A stretch of 64,000 bases of DNA from assembly GCA_015680685.1 (NCBI GenBank), contig MNCI01011450.1, positions 42,852 through 106,851 of the forward strand, in the 5' to 3' direction. Made by a program: the position numbers and the translations under genes. This document shows, one piece after another, positions 42,301 to 52,952 of this stretch (the stretch's first letter is position 1; the number at the start of each line of letters is the position of its first letter). The stretch is from Gnetum montanum (Eukaryota > Streptophyta > Gnetopsida > Gnetales > Gnetaceae). The notes beneath the pieces are model-generated. The model saw only the letters and a list, made by a program, of their open reading frames with translations, ran no database searches and had not been told where the DNA came from.

Positions 42301-43462
42301 AAATGAGAAGCCCCCTGTTATGGTCCTTAATATACCCCATGAAACTAAGAATGAGGAAGTGCCTTCCTTTGAACAAGTCATGGTAAGTGACCCTAACCCA
42401 CACAACACTCACTACTGCAAACTTAGCGACATTATGAATGCTACACAGCAACAAACTAGGAATAATCCTTATACACCTCCAAATAGGAGAGTTCCTAGTC
42501 AAAACAATGTAAATAATCAAACTGGGTCATCACAAGTAAATGTTCCACAACAAGCAAACTCCCCTCCTCTACCTAGAAGAGCAGCCCCTCCTCAACCAAA
42601 AGCCAAGGACGTACCTAAGACTTACAATCTAGTTGAGGATCTAAAGAAAATCAAAGCTAACATTTCAATGTATGACCTTTTACACTTTAATGAAATGAAA
42701 GAGGTGATTCAAAACATAGTTCACATGCCTATGACCATAAAAGAATCCCCAATCCCTGAAAGGCAAATTCACTTTGCTGAAAGTCCTAACACGGTATCAA
42801 TGCAAAACATAAATAATTCAATGTCAAACAAGAAAGATCACATCCCTTTCTTAACAACATTGATCATTTTAAGGAAGAATGTTCACAATTGTTTGATGGA
42901 TTCTAGAGCAACGATTAGTGTCATGCCTCTTGAGGTATGTAAGGCTTTAGGAGCACAAATGATATCACAAACAAAAACTATTATTCAACTCGATGGATCT
43001 GACATACTAGTAGTAGGATCATTGAAAGCAGTAAAGGTGAAACTTAAACAATATCCTACATTTACATGTTACACTGATATCCTAGTAGTTGACATGTTGC
43101 CCACCTATGGTGTGCTATTATCTAGGACTTTTGAAGCCAAGTTTGGGGGCTTCTTTAGGTTGAATTTCTCAGAGCTATTAATCCCAGGAACATTTGAATA
43201 CATGACCATACCAAGAGAACCTTTCTACAAACAAGTGATAACAACCTTCAATCAACAGAGTAAACCTCTAGGAAATCAAAATACCAACCCCTTTGTTGGA
43301 TTGATTAAGCTAGGGCTTGGCGAATATTTGATGAATAATGATGTAAGTGAAGCCCCAGGCATAAACCCTTTTATGTACACATATTCTACCCAATATTATC
43401 AAGCTTTTATGGAATGTGAGAAGATATATGAAGATACTTTTCCATACCACCAACATGACTGA
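42301..43462 (+). pseudogene. Protease region of element E
   Basis: One open frame (41930-43462, 510 codons) carries a Pro/Gln-rich linker, the pre-protease block TYNLVEDLKKIKANISMYD seen in Tat/Ogre polyproteins, and the protease with NCLMDSRATISVMPLEV near 42892. The active site Gly of D-S-G is Arg, so it would be inactive. LPTYGVLLSRTFEAKFGG near 43100 marks the protease C-terminal part. The frame ends at TGA 43460. Confidence 0.8.
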
Positions 43463-43597
43463 AGAACTTTTCTTTTCAGTGACCCACCACCACTAGGAAA
43501 TGATAAGGATGTAAATGAGGTTCTAACCAATGAAATATTAGAGAATGAACCAAATTTCGATGATGATCATTGTTACCATGACCAAAGGATCGATTTT

Positions 43598-44029
43598 TCC
43601 AATTTCATGAATTTAAACACTTGGATACTAAGAATAGATGGTGCCTCTTCCAAGAAAGGATGTGGAGCAGGAATAATGCTTATACCTCCTGGTGAAGCTC
43701 CTATCCTGAAAGCCATCAATTTTTTGCAACCTATGACTAACAACATTGTCGAATATGAAGCACTCATACATGGGATCAAGTTAGCTTAATATTACAACTC
43801 GTCCAAGCTTAAAATCTATAGTGACTCCCAACTAATATTAAACCAAGTCAATGGAACCTTTGACGATAAAGATGTCACCATGAAAGCGTATAAAGCTTAC
43901 ATTCTTCAATTGTTTAAAGAGCTTGAATATGTAACCATTGAACATGTACCTAGAGAGGAAAATTACATTCCTGATGCACTAGCCCAAATGGCCATCACTT
44001 TGGATCTCCCGTTCAACCACAATGCTTAG
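43598..44029 (+). pseudogene. Archaeal-type RNase H (aRNH) placed before RT
   Basis: The stretch reads LRIDGASSKKGCGAGIML (first Asp), TNNIVEYEALIHGIKLA (Glu), KIYSDSQLILNQVNG (second Asp), YVTIEHVPREEN and NYIPDALAQMA (last Asp): all four catalytic acids are present. It is one frame of 141 codons from 43607 to 44029 with a single TAA (43787). GAG, TNN..EYEAL and SDSQL..NQVNG are the marks of the archaeal/plant-type RNase H acquired by Tat elements. In angiosperm Tat lineages (Ogre, Retand) this domain follows the element's own RNase H; here it lies between protease and RT. Confidence 0.85.
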
Positions 44030-44329
44030 GATTCAGAAATTATTATTGAAAAGGTGAAATCCTATTCTATCAGTGATAATGTGTTTTCTTTTCAAGTGTT
44101 TGATGATGATGATGATCATGTTTGTAAATTTCTATTTTCTAAAGGAGAATTTAGTGACCAAGGGGATATATCAAAGGATGTTGTGTTTTTAAACAAAATA
44201 TCTCCTAAAGTAGTAGTTAGGGAAGCATTATTTGATGACTTGCATACCAAGACCATAGACTTGTCCAAAAATACTAATTGGAAAATGTTAGCTGAGACTA
44301 AAACAATCCAAATTCAAAAGAAATGAAAA
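44030..44329 (+). pseudogene. Acidic connector between aRNH and RT
   Basis: A frame of 90 codons (44054-44326) is rich in Asp and Lys (FDDDDDHVCKFLFSKGEF) and has no recognised domain. It joins the aRNH to the RT N-terminus and ends at TGA 44324. Confidence 0.5.
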
Positions 44330-45118
44330 CAATATCCTATTAAAATAGGAGTCTATTTACATTTAGATGAAAGACAAAGCCTAGTCGAATTACTACATGA
44401 GTTTAATGATGTTCTGGCTTGGACTTATGAAGACCTTAAAGCTTTCAATCCATTAATGATGACACATACAATTCCCCTTAGGCTAAAAACAAAACCATTT
44501 AGGCAAAAACTTATATCTGTAAATCAAAAGATTGAAGCCCTCATGAAAGCAGAAATCGACAAGCTCCTAGAATCCAAGATTATTTACCCAGTGAGACACT
44601 CCAATTGGATATCAAACTTAGTACCTGTTAGGAAAGGTACTGGTGAATTAAAGTTATGTATTGATTTTCATAACCTTAATGCTTCTTGCATTAAGGATAA
44701 TTATCCACTTCCCCTTATGGAGGAGCTATTGCAAATTATGAATGGGGCTCAAATGTATTCCTTTTTAGATGCGTATTCAGGACATAACCAAATTTTAGTA
44801 AATAAGAAAGACCAGTACAAAACAGCTTTCACAACGAAATGGGAAACCTTCCAATTTGCTAAAATGTCCTTTGGCCTTATAAATGCTGGCTCTACCTTTC
44901 AAAGAGTTATGGATTAAACTTTTAAAGGGCTTATTAGAAAGTGTATTATTATCTACTTGGATGACTTAACTGTTTTCTCCAAAGATCGAGGTATGCACCT
45001 TAGAGACCTANGATTTCTTTGCGTTCAGGTAATACCGCATCATCTACATCTTATAAAGATGTTTCTTAGGTCTCTAAGGTGCATACCTCGATCTTTGGAG
45101 AAAACAGTTAAGTCATCC
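44330..45118 (+). pseudogene. Reverse transcriptase of element E (catalytic box intact)
   Basis: HEFNDVLAWTYEDLKAFNP, EALMKAEIDKLLESKIIYP, WISNLVPVRKGTGELKLC, DFHNLNASCIKDNYPLP, YSFLDAYSGHNQILV and KMSFGLINAGSTFQRVMD lead to IIYLDDLTVFSKD near 44947. The Y-L-D-D box is intact; one stop (TAA near 44915) precedes it. From 45011 the assembly is wrong: an inverted 107-bp piece follows, and the rest of the RT thumb is missing. Confidence 0.88.
45012..45118. other. Inverted contig piece between two n's
   Basis: The piece between n 45011 and n 45119 is, read on the minus strand, the direct continuation of RT (DDLTVFSKDRGMHLRDL followed by NIFIRC-like sequence). Its outer ~60 bases repeat 44956-45010 in inverse orientation. 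It is best explained as an assembly contig placed backwards. Confidence 0.8.
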
Positions 45119-45119
45119 N

Positions 45120-45530
45120 AACGTTGCTGCTGCAGCTATCTTAACCCAAGACATAAATGATCAAGGTGAGAGACCCATAGCTTTCATGTCTACACCTTTA
45201 AAGGATGCAAAATTAAGATACTCACCCATAGAGAAGCAATTGTATGCTGTAATAAAAACCTTGAAAAAATTCCGCTACTACTTGTTAAACACAAAATGCT
45301 TTGTCATTGTCCCTAACCCAACCACCATTGCTTTAGCTAAATTACAAGATCCTAGCGAAAAATGTGCTAAATGGGTTATGAGGTTGTAAGAATATGATAT
45401 TCAGTGGAAGGTAGCCAAGTTGGTTAGAGGGACTGGTCTTGCCAAGCTAATTGCCAAAGCCTCAACTTCAGAAAGTTGTGATGCACCTAATGATGAAGCA
45501 TCAATTCCTTTTTACATATTATCCATTGAT
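45120..45530 (+). pseudogene. Gypsy-type RNase H of element E (degenerate)
   Basis: AAAILTQDINDQGERPIAF, then KLRYSPIEKQLYAVIKTLKK and FRYYLLNTKCFVIVPNP. The Asp of the usual TDH box is absent (VPNP), which suits Tat elements where the original RNase H decays to a connection domain after a second RNase H is gained. The N-terminal portion is lost at the assembly break (45119). Confidence 0.75.
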
Positions 45531-46850
45531 TAGGAAAATGATATCCCATTTGCTCCCAATTGATTGTATGATCCATGGTATGGTGATATTAAATTTTATT
45601 TAACCTTCCATCATTGTCCCTTGGATTTACCTAAATATAAGAGAAATCTTTTAATATCAAAATGTTCAAATTTTGCTTTAATAAGTGGTGAACTATTTAG
45701 AAAGAACTTCCAAGGGATATACCTTAAGTGCTTAAACCAAGAATAGGCTAACAATGCTCTAAAGTAGCTTCATGAGGAAGGACATATAGGATACTGCTCA
45801 TTAGTTCATAAACTTGTGAGGGCTGATTATTACTAGCCTACTATGATAAATGATGCTCACAACTTAGTTAAAATTTGTGTCCAATGTCAAATATTTAAGG
45901 GTAAAGATCCTAAGAGTTTAGACCCTTTACAACCTATAATAGAAACTAGACCATTTGCACAGTGGGCTTTAGATTTTATCAGAGTGATTAATCCTTTGTC
46001 TACTACCCTACATAAGTTTATCTTAACAGCAATAGATTATTGCACACGTTGGTTAGAAGCAAAAGCAACTAAAACTGCATCATCTTGTGAGGTCATTCAC
46101 TTCTTAGAAAATAATATAATCTCACGGTATGGGTATCCTTACGCTTTAGTAGTCAACAACAGACCCGCCTTCATCTCCATAGAGTTTACAAATTAGGCTA
46201 GAGAACATAACATCATTATCAAGGCGACAACCAAATATTATCAATAGGGTAATGGTTTGGCTGAGTCCCTCCAACAAAATCATATTAGATGGAATTAAGA
46301 AAATGATAGCCCAAAACCCACAAAGTTGGCACGAACAACTAAAATGGGCAGTTTGGGAAAATAGGGTCCGTTATAAAGAGTCAATCAAGACTACACCATA
46401 CGACTTAGTGTATGGACAAGAACCAATATTGCCAATTAATTTGCAAATTCCAACATATCAGTTCTTCTTGGACTATTTGCCAACTAACGAGCATCTAACA
46501 TCACATACATGTGACATTTGGAATTTAGAACTTAAAAGAGTTAAAGTGATTAAAAATCTATGTAGTCATCATCAAATTGTCAAGAAATGGTTTGATAAGA
46601 AATATGCAACAAAAGTATTTCAAGTAGGTGATTTGGTTCTTAAGAGGGATATAGCATCTAGTTAGACTGGCCCTCAAACTAAGTTTTATCCTATGTGGTC
46701 TAGCCCATTCCAAATTGTAGACATTGTTAGCCCCAATGTATACAAAATTGTTGATTTGCAAGGATGTAGGTTACATAGAAATTTTAATGCATTTCATTTG
46801 AAGCATTTCTACTCAAGTGCCCCACATGGACACCTAGTAGATACTTAGTT
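45531..46850 (+). pseudogene. Integrase of element E (second Asp lost)
   Basis: A zinc-binding HEEGHIGYCS ... CVQCQIF spans 45770-45895. The core has WALDFIRVINP (first Asp, 45965), AIDYCTRWLEA, ALVVNNRPAF (normally SDNG; Asp is Asn) and GNGLAES (Glu) near 46250. The C-terminal part PMWSSPFQIVDIVSPNVYK and FNAFHLKHFY ends about 46840. Stops occur near 45743, 46193 and 46663. No chromodomain. Confidence 0.85.
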
Positions 46851-46990
46851 GCATGCTTTCTTCCTGTTTATCATGCATTTCATTTGTGTATAGTTTCATT
46901 TGCATATTTTCTTTGNTACTTAGTTGCATACTTTCTTCCTATTTATCATGCATTTCATTTGTGTATAGTTTCATTTGCATATTTTCTTTG
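46842..46990 (+). repeat. 74-bp direct repeat around an assembly n
   Basis: 46842-46915 and 46917-46990 are near-identical (at least two differences) and separated by n 46916. It may be a failed contig merge of two alleles or a real duplication. Confidence 0.6.
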
Positions 46991-48006
46991 CATTTCCATC
47001 ATTTCTTTCGTGGCATATTGTTTTGATTTTTGCTTTGCATATGATTTTAATAATCATTATGGTCTTTTGAGTTACTAGGTGTTGAATCATCAGAGCACCA
47101 TTGGAAAATAATGTTAGTATAATGCTTTATATAATATTTCTTATTAATATTACATAAAATCTCTTTTATGCTATATATTTCAATAATGCTTTGATTCTTC
47201 CCAGTCTTTTTCAAGGTTTTAGTTTCTCTAGTTATGTTGGATTATGGAGCATGAGATTTGTGCTAACTTATCATGTAATCATCATGATCATGTGACTGCA
47301 GGATAGCTGATGTTGGAGAATGGTTAGCCATAATCACTAGGTGACCTTAGAAAACCCCATTTTCCTTTCCGAAGCCTCAGCCCTCAAGTTTGTTCATCTC
47401 CACTTGAGAATCCTTAACCACCCAGGAGACTTGCTATGATGCCATCAAATTGTAATCAAAGGCACATGCACGAGGGTTGAGCTGCACCATGGGCAAAGTT
47501 CTGAAAAGATCGTGTTCATTGGTAGTGCAGCTAATTGGCCAGGCTTGTGTTGGAATTCCTACCTTAATAATGAAGTACACCATGAGCAAAGTTTCCTCAA
47601 AAAAAAAGTAAAAATAAAAAAATAATAAGAATGAGGACTGTGTTCATTGGTAATGTAATAAGTCCTTAAGTGTGATGGGGTCTGGTAGCTATCCTCATCC
47701 TAACCTCCATTTCCCCTTTCAAACCTATTTTCCAAAAAAAAAAAAAAGCTCCCAAGGAAAATCCCNCGTTTGGGTGGCCCACATTTATTTCTCTTTTGAT
47801 TATATGGTTATTTTAATTATGTTTAGATCAGTATAGTTCACTTTCAAGTTTTAATTGATCTATGCTTTGTGTCATTTTGATTCTTTATCTCTTGCATTTC
47901 TTTTTAAATCTCTGTGGTCTTGTTTTTTGCACTTGCATGTAATTAAAAGTTTGAGCGCATGCAATTAAAAGTTTGAGGGCATGCAATTAAAAGTTTGAGG
48001 GCTAAG
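46991..48006 (+). other. 3' region of element E with triplicated purine tract
   Basis: Non-coding. Two diverged copies of a 'caccatg(g/a)gcaaagtt...gtgttcattggta' block lie near 47485-47535 and 47578-47655. Just before the 3' LTR, a ~22-bp unit (gcatgcaattaaaagtttgag) is repeated three times (about 47936-48002), so the putative polypurine tract is triplicated. An n occurs at 47766. Confidence 0.65.
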
Positions 48007-49239
48007 TGTTGATGTCAACCTCACCCATGCTAGGCATGGGACCATGATCAACAAATTAATGTGGTAGAAATGCAAATACTTAGATGGATGATGAATGTGA
48101 GGAGAAAAGATAAACTGTTCAACACAAAAAGACTTAGAGTTGCTTATATTCAAATAAACTATAGGAGTGATATCTTGGATGGCTTAGACATATGTAAAGA
48201 AGATTAGATAATGGGTTTTTTAAAAAAAATTAAAAAAAGAAAACAAACTTATGTAACATTATTTCATGAAAGCCAAAGGAGGACTAAAATAGACATAGAA
48301 AAAAAATGATTAAACATTATTTTAAAAAATTGTAAAATAAATAAAAACACAGCTTTTCATAGAGATGAATGATAAAAAAAAGGAAGTCATATAGCTAAAC
48401 CCATTATATTATGAGAGAAAGGGAGAATCTCAGGGGGTTCTTCAAGGGGCTTAAAAATCAGAAATAGCAGTTTCTCTTTCAGAGGGAAGGAGGGGGATTA
48501 GATCCTAGGTTAACCAAGAGGATAGTTACATATTTTTTTTGTTCTTTTTTGTTTTCTTTTGTTTTAGGTATTCATACAGTACATGAGCAGGGTAGTCGCT
48601 CTACGCAGCATGTGCATTAGAGGCTTTCTCTCCTTACTGCCTACCCTTTGACAACACACAATGCACACAGCAGCAAAAGATAACAAAAATCAGCATGCAG
48701 CGGTTTCTTTATTTTCTATAGTGGACAGCAGCACGTCAATGGTCAGGGAATGTGGCAAGTTGCGATGGTCCTCTCAACAACTATGGCAACCTCTTTCCTC
48801 CCTCCTGGGCTATTGTAACGAACTAGCAGCGACAACACAGATTCCTGCCAGTGGCAGGCCATAGGACGACGAAGTCTTTCTTCTCCCCAGTGATCTATCT
48901 CAGTGGTGCGAGATCTAGCTTCTCCTTTGTCCTTCTTCAAGTGGTGGTCACAGTCTTCCTGTCCAGCAGAGGACACCAACGACAGTGTTCTTGGCGATGC
49001 ACGAGGCTGGCGGAATGGCTAGACCACACAAAATTCATTTCTTTATTTATTTCATCGAAAATAATTATTTAATTTTAATTCCATATTTCTTTATTTTTAT
49101 TATTTTCAAAAGGCCACATAGCCCTCTCCAGCTGAGATTATTCTCGAGTTTCTGTACCGATATAGGAGGCGCCCTAGGCAATAGTCTCCTAAAATGAGTT
49201 TTCTTTCCTGGCGTTGGTGTGACCAAAATTTATGCATCA
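48007..49239 (+). repeat. 3' LTR of element E
   Basis: 1233 bp, TGTTGATG to ATGCATCA. It has about 140 bp (48568-48707) and about 75 bp (near 48955-49040) that are absent from the 5' LTR. Confidence 0.9.
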
Positions 49240-49565
49240 ATAGGATCCATTTTTTGCTTTGCTCTGAACTCTAAGCACGATTTCTCCGTCACCAACATTC
49301 TCTAACATAGGCCTCAACCCAATTCCCAACATAAATTTCTTCAAGTAGAGGCACCTTAGCCGGATTTGACCTAATATGAGTTGCAGGCAAAGTTTCTACC
49401 AAAGGCTCCTCATTTTCAGCCACAAATTTCTCAAACTAAACCTTCTAGCAATAATGGTGACCTCTTTTGCCATTCCTGCCCATAATGATACATTCAAACC
49501 AGCTATCTTCGTAGCCCCTTCTTAATACTGCATACTTCCAATTTTCTCCCAATCCTAAACCTCAT
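49240..49565 (-). pseudogene. Agenet copy 2, exon 1, 5' part (right of element E)
   Basis: The minus-strand ATG at 49565 reads MRFRIGRKLEVCSIKKG, then after a 1-nt insertion DSWFECIIMGRNGKRG (Trp kept where copy 1 has TAG), FEKFVAENEEPLVETLP, HIRSNPAKVPLLEEIYVG and NWVEAYVRECW. This is the first Agenet repeat, linker and start of the second; the exon resumes at 39481 beyond element E. Two TAG codons in the 'YC-KV-F' segment are at the same places as in copy 1. Protein role and caveats are as for copy 1. Confidence 0.75.
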
Positions 49566-50510
49566 TGCTTCCAATCTAATTTTTTTTCTCTTGTTCTTGA
49601 TTTCTGTGTTTTGTATGATTCAATCTACTTTTCCATTAGTTTTACTCAAATTTGAATGAAGCTCAAAATAACAGTATGAGCTGGACATGCGCTTGCAAAG
49701 CAAAATGCAAACAAAGAGACGCAACTCAATTCTTATTCTTTCTTTTCATTACAAACTGTTGCATTCCTTCTTTCCTTGTATTCAAACAAATGGACCACTA
49801 TAGTCTTTGAGCTTTTCTAACTACAATGAAATCTCTATTATGGGATTGGTGGGCTTATTACTTCCCCATAACATTCTACAGGAACCCACATAGCTGAATC
49901 TTGTTGTGTCTCCTATTACAAACTTACAAAAATTAGTAAACATGGTGTTGCAGGTCTATCTCTAATCATTGGGAAATAGGCATGGCATTCTACTTTTGTC
50001 TCATAGCTCAGTTTTCCTTTTGTTAGCGCTTTCCACTTTTCATTCTATTTTTTTCAGTATTGAAGCGTGTTTTCCATTTATTAAGAGTAAATTATGTTTA
50101 ATGGTACTTTCTCAATACTCCCAAAAATCAAAGGCTACTTTACCGATTATTCAATTCCATCAACCTTTTTCAAGGAACGGTCAGGTATCTTTTAAGTTTT
50201 TTTTAAAGGAGTCAAGTATCTTTTATGATTAATCTTTAAAATCAATGTAAAAAAGGGTATCAAATAGAATAATTTTATTTTTCCAAAGATAATCACCAAT
50301 CAACATTTCTTGTAAGAATTAGTAACATGAAGAGGCAAATTTTATTTTAGGATTAGCATTCATAGGCTCAATGTTCATTCTCCTAAGTGGCTTTCTTAGG
50401 CTTAAATCTAAATCTTACTACTTAAAAAATAAGCACCTTACTATCCCTCCAAATAGTAGTCACTTTATTTTATTTTATTTTATTTCAGTTTATATTAAAT
50501 TGTTTTTTGT
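49566..50510. other. Upstream flank of Agenet copy 2 and unassigned DNA
   Basis: The first ~320 bp match the flank of copy 1. The remainder is AT-rich without a gene; a (TTTTA) microsatellite lies at about 50465-50486. Confidence 0.45.
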
Positions 50511-50996
50511 TGATGCATCTTAGTGCATGACGTCTTCTTTTAAGGATAATGATGTAACTAAGACACTACATTTTGTTCTCTTTGATAATGTATATGAGTC
50601 ATTAATAGCTAATCGTGCTTATTCAAATTTTAGGTTACCTACCTCAATCAAATTTTTGATTTGCAATTAAATAATGTTATTCAAAAGCATGATATTCAAC
50701 ATTAAGAATGCCATAAGGAGTAGCATAATATTAACTAAGTATGGAATAAAACTACAAGAGTTCAGCTACTTTATTGATAAAAGAATGCCAATACATGGCT
50801 GGAGCACATGTATTTATAGGAAAAAATAGACACTACATTAACGAGGCCACATCAGTGTATCAAATCATGTGTCAATAGGGCCTAGTCAACAGGGTCGTGT
50901 TGATGGAGCTGCATCGAGGCAATTGCATTGAAGCGATTGCGTCAAAGAGGCTGCATTGAGGCAGTTATGTCGACATAATCAATTGATCCTTCATCA
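50511..50996 (-). repeat. 3' LTR of family-2 gypsy element G
   Basis: The right end (TTCATCA, 50996) is fixed by the adjoining purine tract (complement of tacccccatgattg). A TATA box reads CCTATAAATA on the minus strand near 50811-50820. The left end is uncertain; TGATGCATC at 50511 is a candidate. U3 differs from the A/B/C/F family and holds a 14-bp repeat array. Confidence 0.55.
50911..50966 (-). repeat. Four 14-bp tandem repeats in U3 of element G
   Basis: gcatcgaggcaatt, gcattgaagcgatt, gcgtcaaagaggct and gcattgaggcagtt lie end to end. They are CpG-containing in a CpG-poor region and lie about 90-150 bp upstream of the TATA box. Possible enhancer repeats. Confidence 0.55.
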
Positions 50997-52113
50997 TACC
51001 CCCATGATTGAATAAAAATCCATCCTTGAGTTAACATAATAGGACTAAGCTTTCTCTACAAAAAATTTGGAATGATGGAATTATTGACTGACGCTAACTA
51101 CTAACTGACTCTAAGTGCCACATTACAAAATTTTATTTGAGTGGATGCATTACAAAATTACAAAATTCCAAAAATATTGGACAAACATTGAAGATTACAA
51201 AATTTGCAGAGGTCCTTAGAAATCTACTGAAGATGATTCCTCTTATTGCCGCTAACGGTGACAAACTTCTAACCTTGATTATTATGTTGATGCTTCTTTG
51301 GTTATGTAGAACATTCTTGAAGGATGGACTAAAATTTCTACTCATCGTCCCATGGATCTAGTAAACATGCAATGCTTGAGATACTATCTTGTATGTGCTA
51401 CAATTTGTCCATGAGCATATCCTCTGTTGTCCCCCTCTTGGCTTTGTTTTCGTGCTTAACAAAAGACATTCTTCCTTAGGCAATTTTTTTAGCATGACCT
51501 GTAGTCACCTAAGAATCAACATTAGTTTTGGTAAATGTTCCTTAATAATTAATCAGATCTCTTAGTTTTCGTTTAAGCACAAGGTGATGATAGCATACTA
51601 TGCCCAAGGCTATGAGGTAACTAAAATCATCAAGCTATTCACATTATTTTGATCAATTACTATTAGTTATCATGATGTTCGAAAATAGGATGTTAGAAAA
51701 ATTTCAAATCAAACATCCCTACCCCCCACGAGTAATAAGCATAACTCTAGAAATGCACAAGTTTTCAAATAATTAAAACCAAAGGTCTAATTTAGAAGAT
51801 GGCCAAGAAATATTAATGGATATGGAAATAGAAAAGTAGAAAAAATTAATGAAACAGATGAGAAGTAGTCCCAAAATCATGCATAAATTCAAAGAAACCA
51901 TCACTAACATTTTGAAAGATGTGAAGGTTATTTCAAAGCCATGATCAACAAAAGTTATGGAAGTGGGTCCTCCCTAAAGTAGGCTCCTACCATAATGCCC
52001 TTGCATAACCACTTCTATAGAATGTCTATGGGCATCGGAGAAGTTAAATGTAGACCATGCCTTTGTTCCAAACAACACACAACTGTTGTGGTTGGGATGT
52101 TGCACTATACTAC
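50997..52113 (-). mobile_element. Element G internal region, part 1
   Basis: The region after the purine tract resembles the equivalent region of A and F at its left end (taccccca...atccatccttgag...gggattattgactga pattern) and again at 51966-52010 (gtgggtcctccctaaagtaggctc). No coding frame is recognised. Element F inserted at 52113/52114. Confidence 0.55.
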
Positions 52114-52952
52114 TAATGAGCGGCAAAGTACCCCTACGCCCAACCATATGAATATGAGCGTTCTGCAATCCAGTAGAACTCCAAGGATTAAATGCTTATG
52201 CACCTACACAGAACAAGGATGAGTTATGCAGTTGTTATCTTCCCAAGCTTACTTGTAAGGCACAATTGTATGGTTAAGCAAACTCGAGGTATATGATTTT
52301 CTATGTTTTTTATATTTTCTATCTTGGTCTCCTAAGTGTGTGAAATGAAAAGATTTAGTTAACTAATGGATTTTTTTTTATATATAACTCTAATGTTTAA
52401 TCAAATCCTAACACCAGCATCCATTCCCACTCTCTAGACACATCATGAACTAGTGTAACACTACTAGGAATACCAAACGCTAGTCATTACCGGGTTACCA
52501 AGTGTTCCACATATGCTCAAAGTGGTCATGCTAAGTGTGCTAATTCGTTGATAATTAATAATTCTATAAAAATGACATTGATTAACTAATGAGAGCATCA
52601 AATAATAGTAAATAACATTAAATGCAATAGTTAAGCTATTTATAATGTTGCAAGGTTTATCACAAAGTTCATATTTATTTCCAGACACAAGATGTGCTTA
52701 GGCACACAATGCTCGAATAAAGATCCATTCACTTTATGACTCCTACTATGGGCACTCAAAAATAATTCTAACTTTGGAAGAGAAAAACTACAAGAGTTTG
52801 AATAAGGGACTAGAAAAATTACTACTAAAACCAAGTGCCCCTATCTCTTATTTATAGGCAACAAGACACGCTCCGACATCATGTATCCGATGTTGGGGAT
52901 TCGATTCAATATCATGTATTCAATATCGAATACATAATATTAGGACTTATCA
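52114..52952 (-). repeat. 3' LTR of element F
   Basis: 839 bp. The plus-strand start TAATGAG carries a G-to-A change and the end is TTATCA. The purine tract follows at 52953-52965. Confidence 0.9.

Larger units (their letters stand above)
39482..49239 (+). mobile_element. Element E: Tat-like Ty3/gypsy retrotransposon with an extra RNase H before RT
   Basis: LTRs at 39482-40480 and 48007-49239 flank primer site, gag, protease, a second (archaeal-type) RNase H, RT, gypsy-type RNase H, integrase and a 1.2-kb 3' region. It sits inside the Agenet exon; near-duplications of target sequence GGATC/TAGGAT lie at 39293-39297 and 39475-39480 on the left and 49241-49247 on the right. The uninterrupted target (gggatcc) is preserved in Agenet copy 1 at about 6026. 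The frame is broken by a handful of stops and shifts, fewer than in the Athila-like copies. Single n's and a wrongly oriented piece occur in RT. Confidence 0.9.

Noticed and set aside
41265-46850. Element E as a recently active element because of its 510-codon open frame
   Set aside because: Protease Gly, integrase Asp and several frames are lost and the LTRs differ by indels; it is less decayed than its neighbours but not active.
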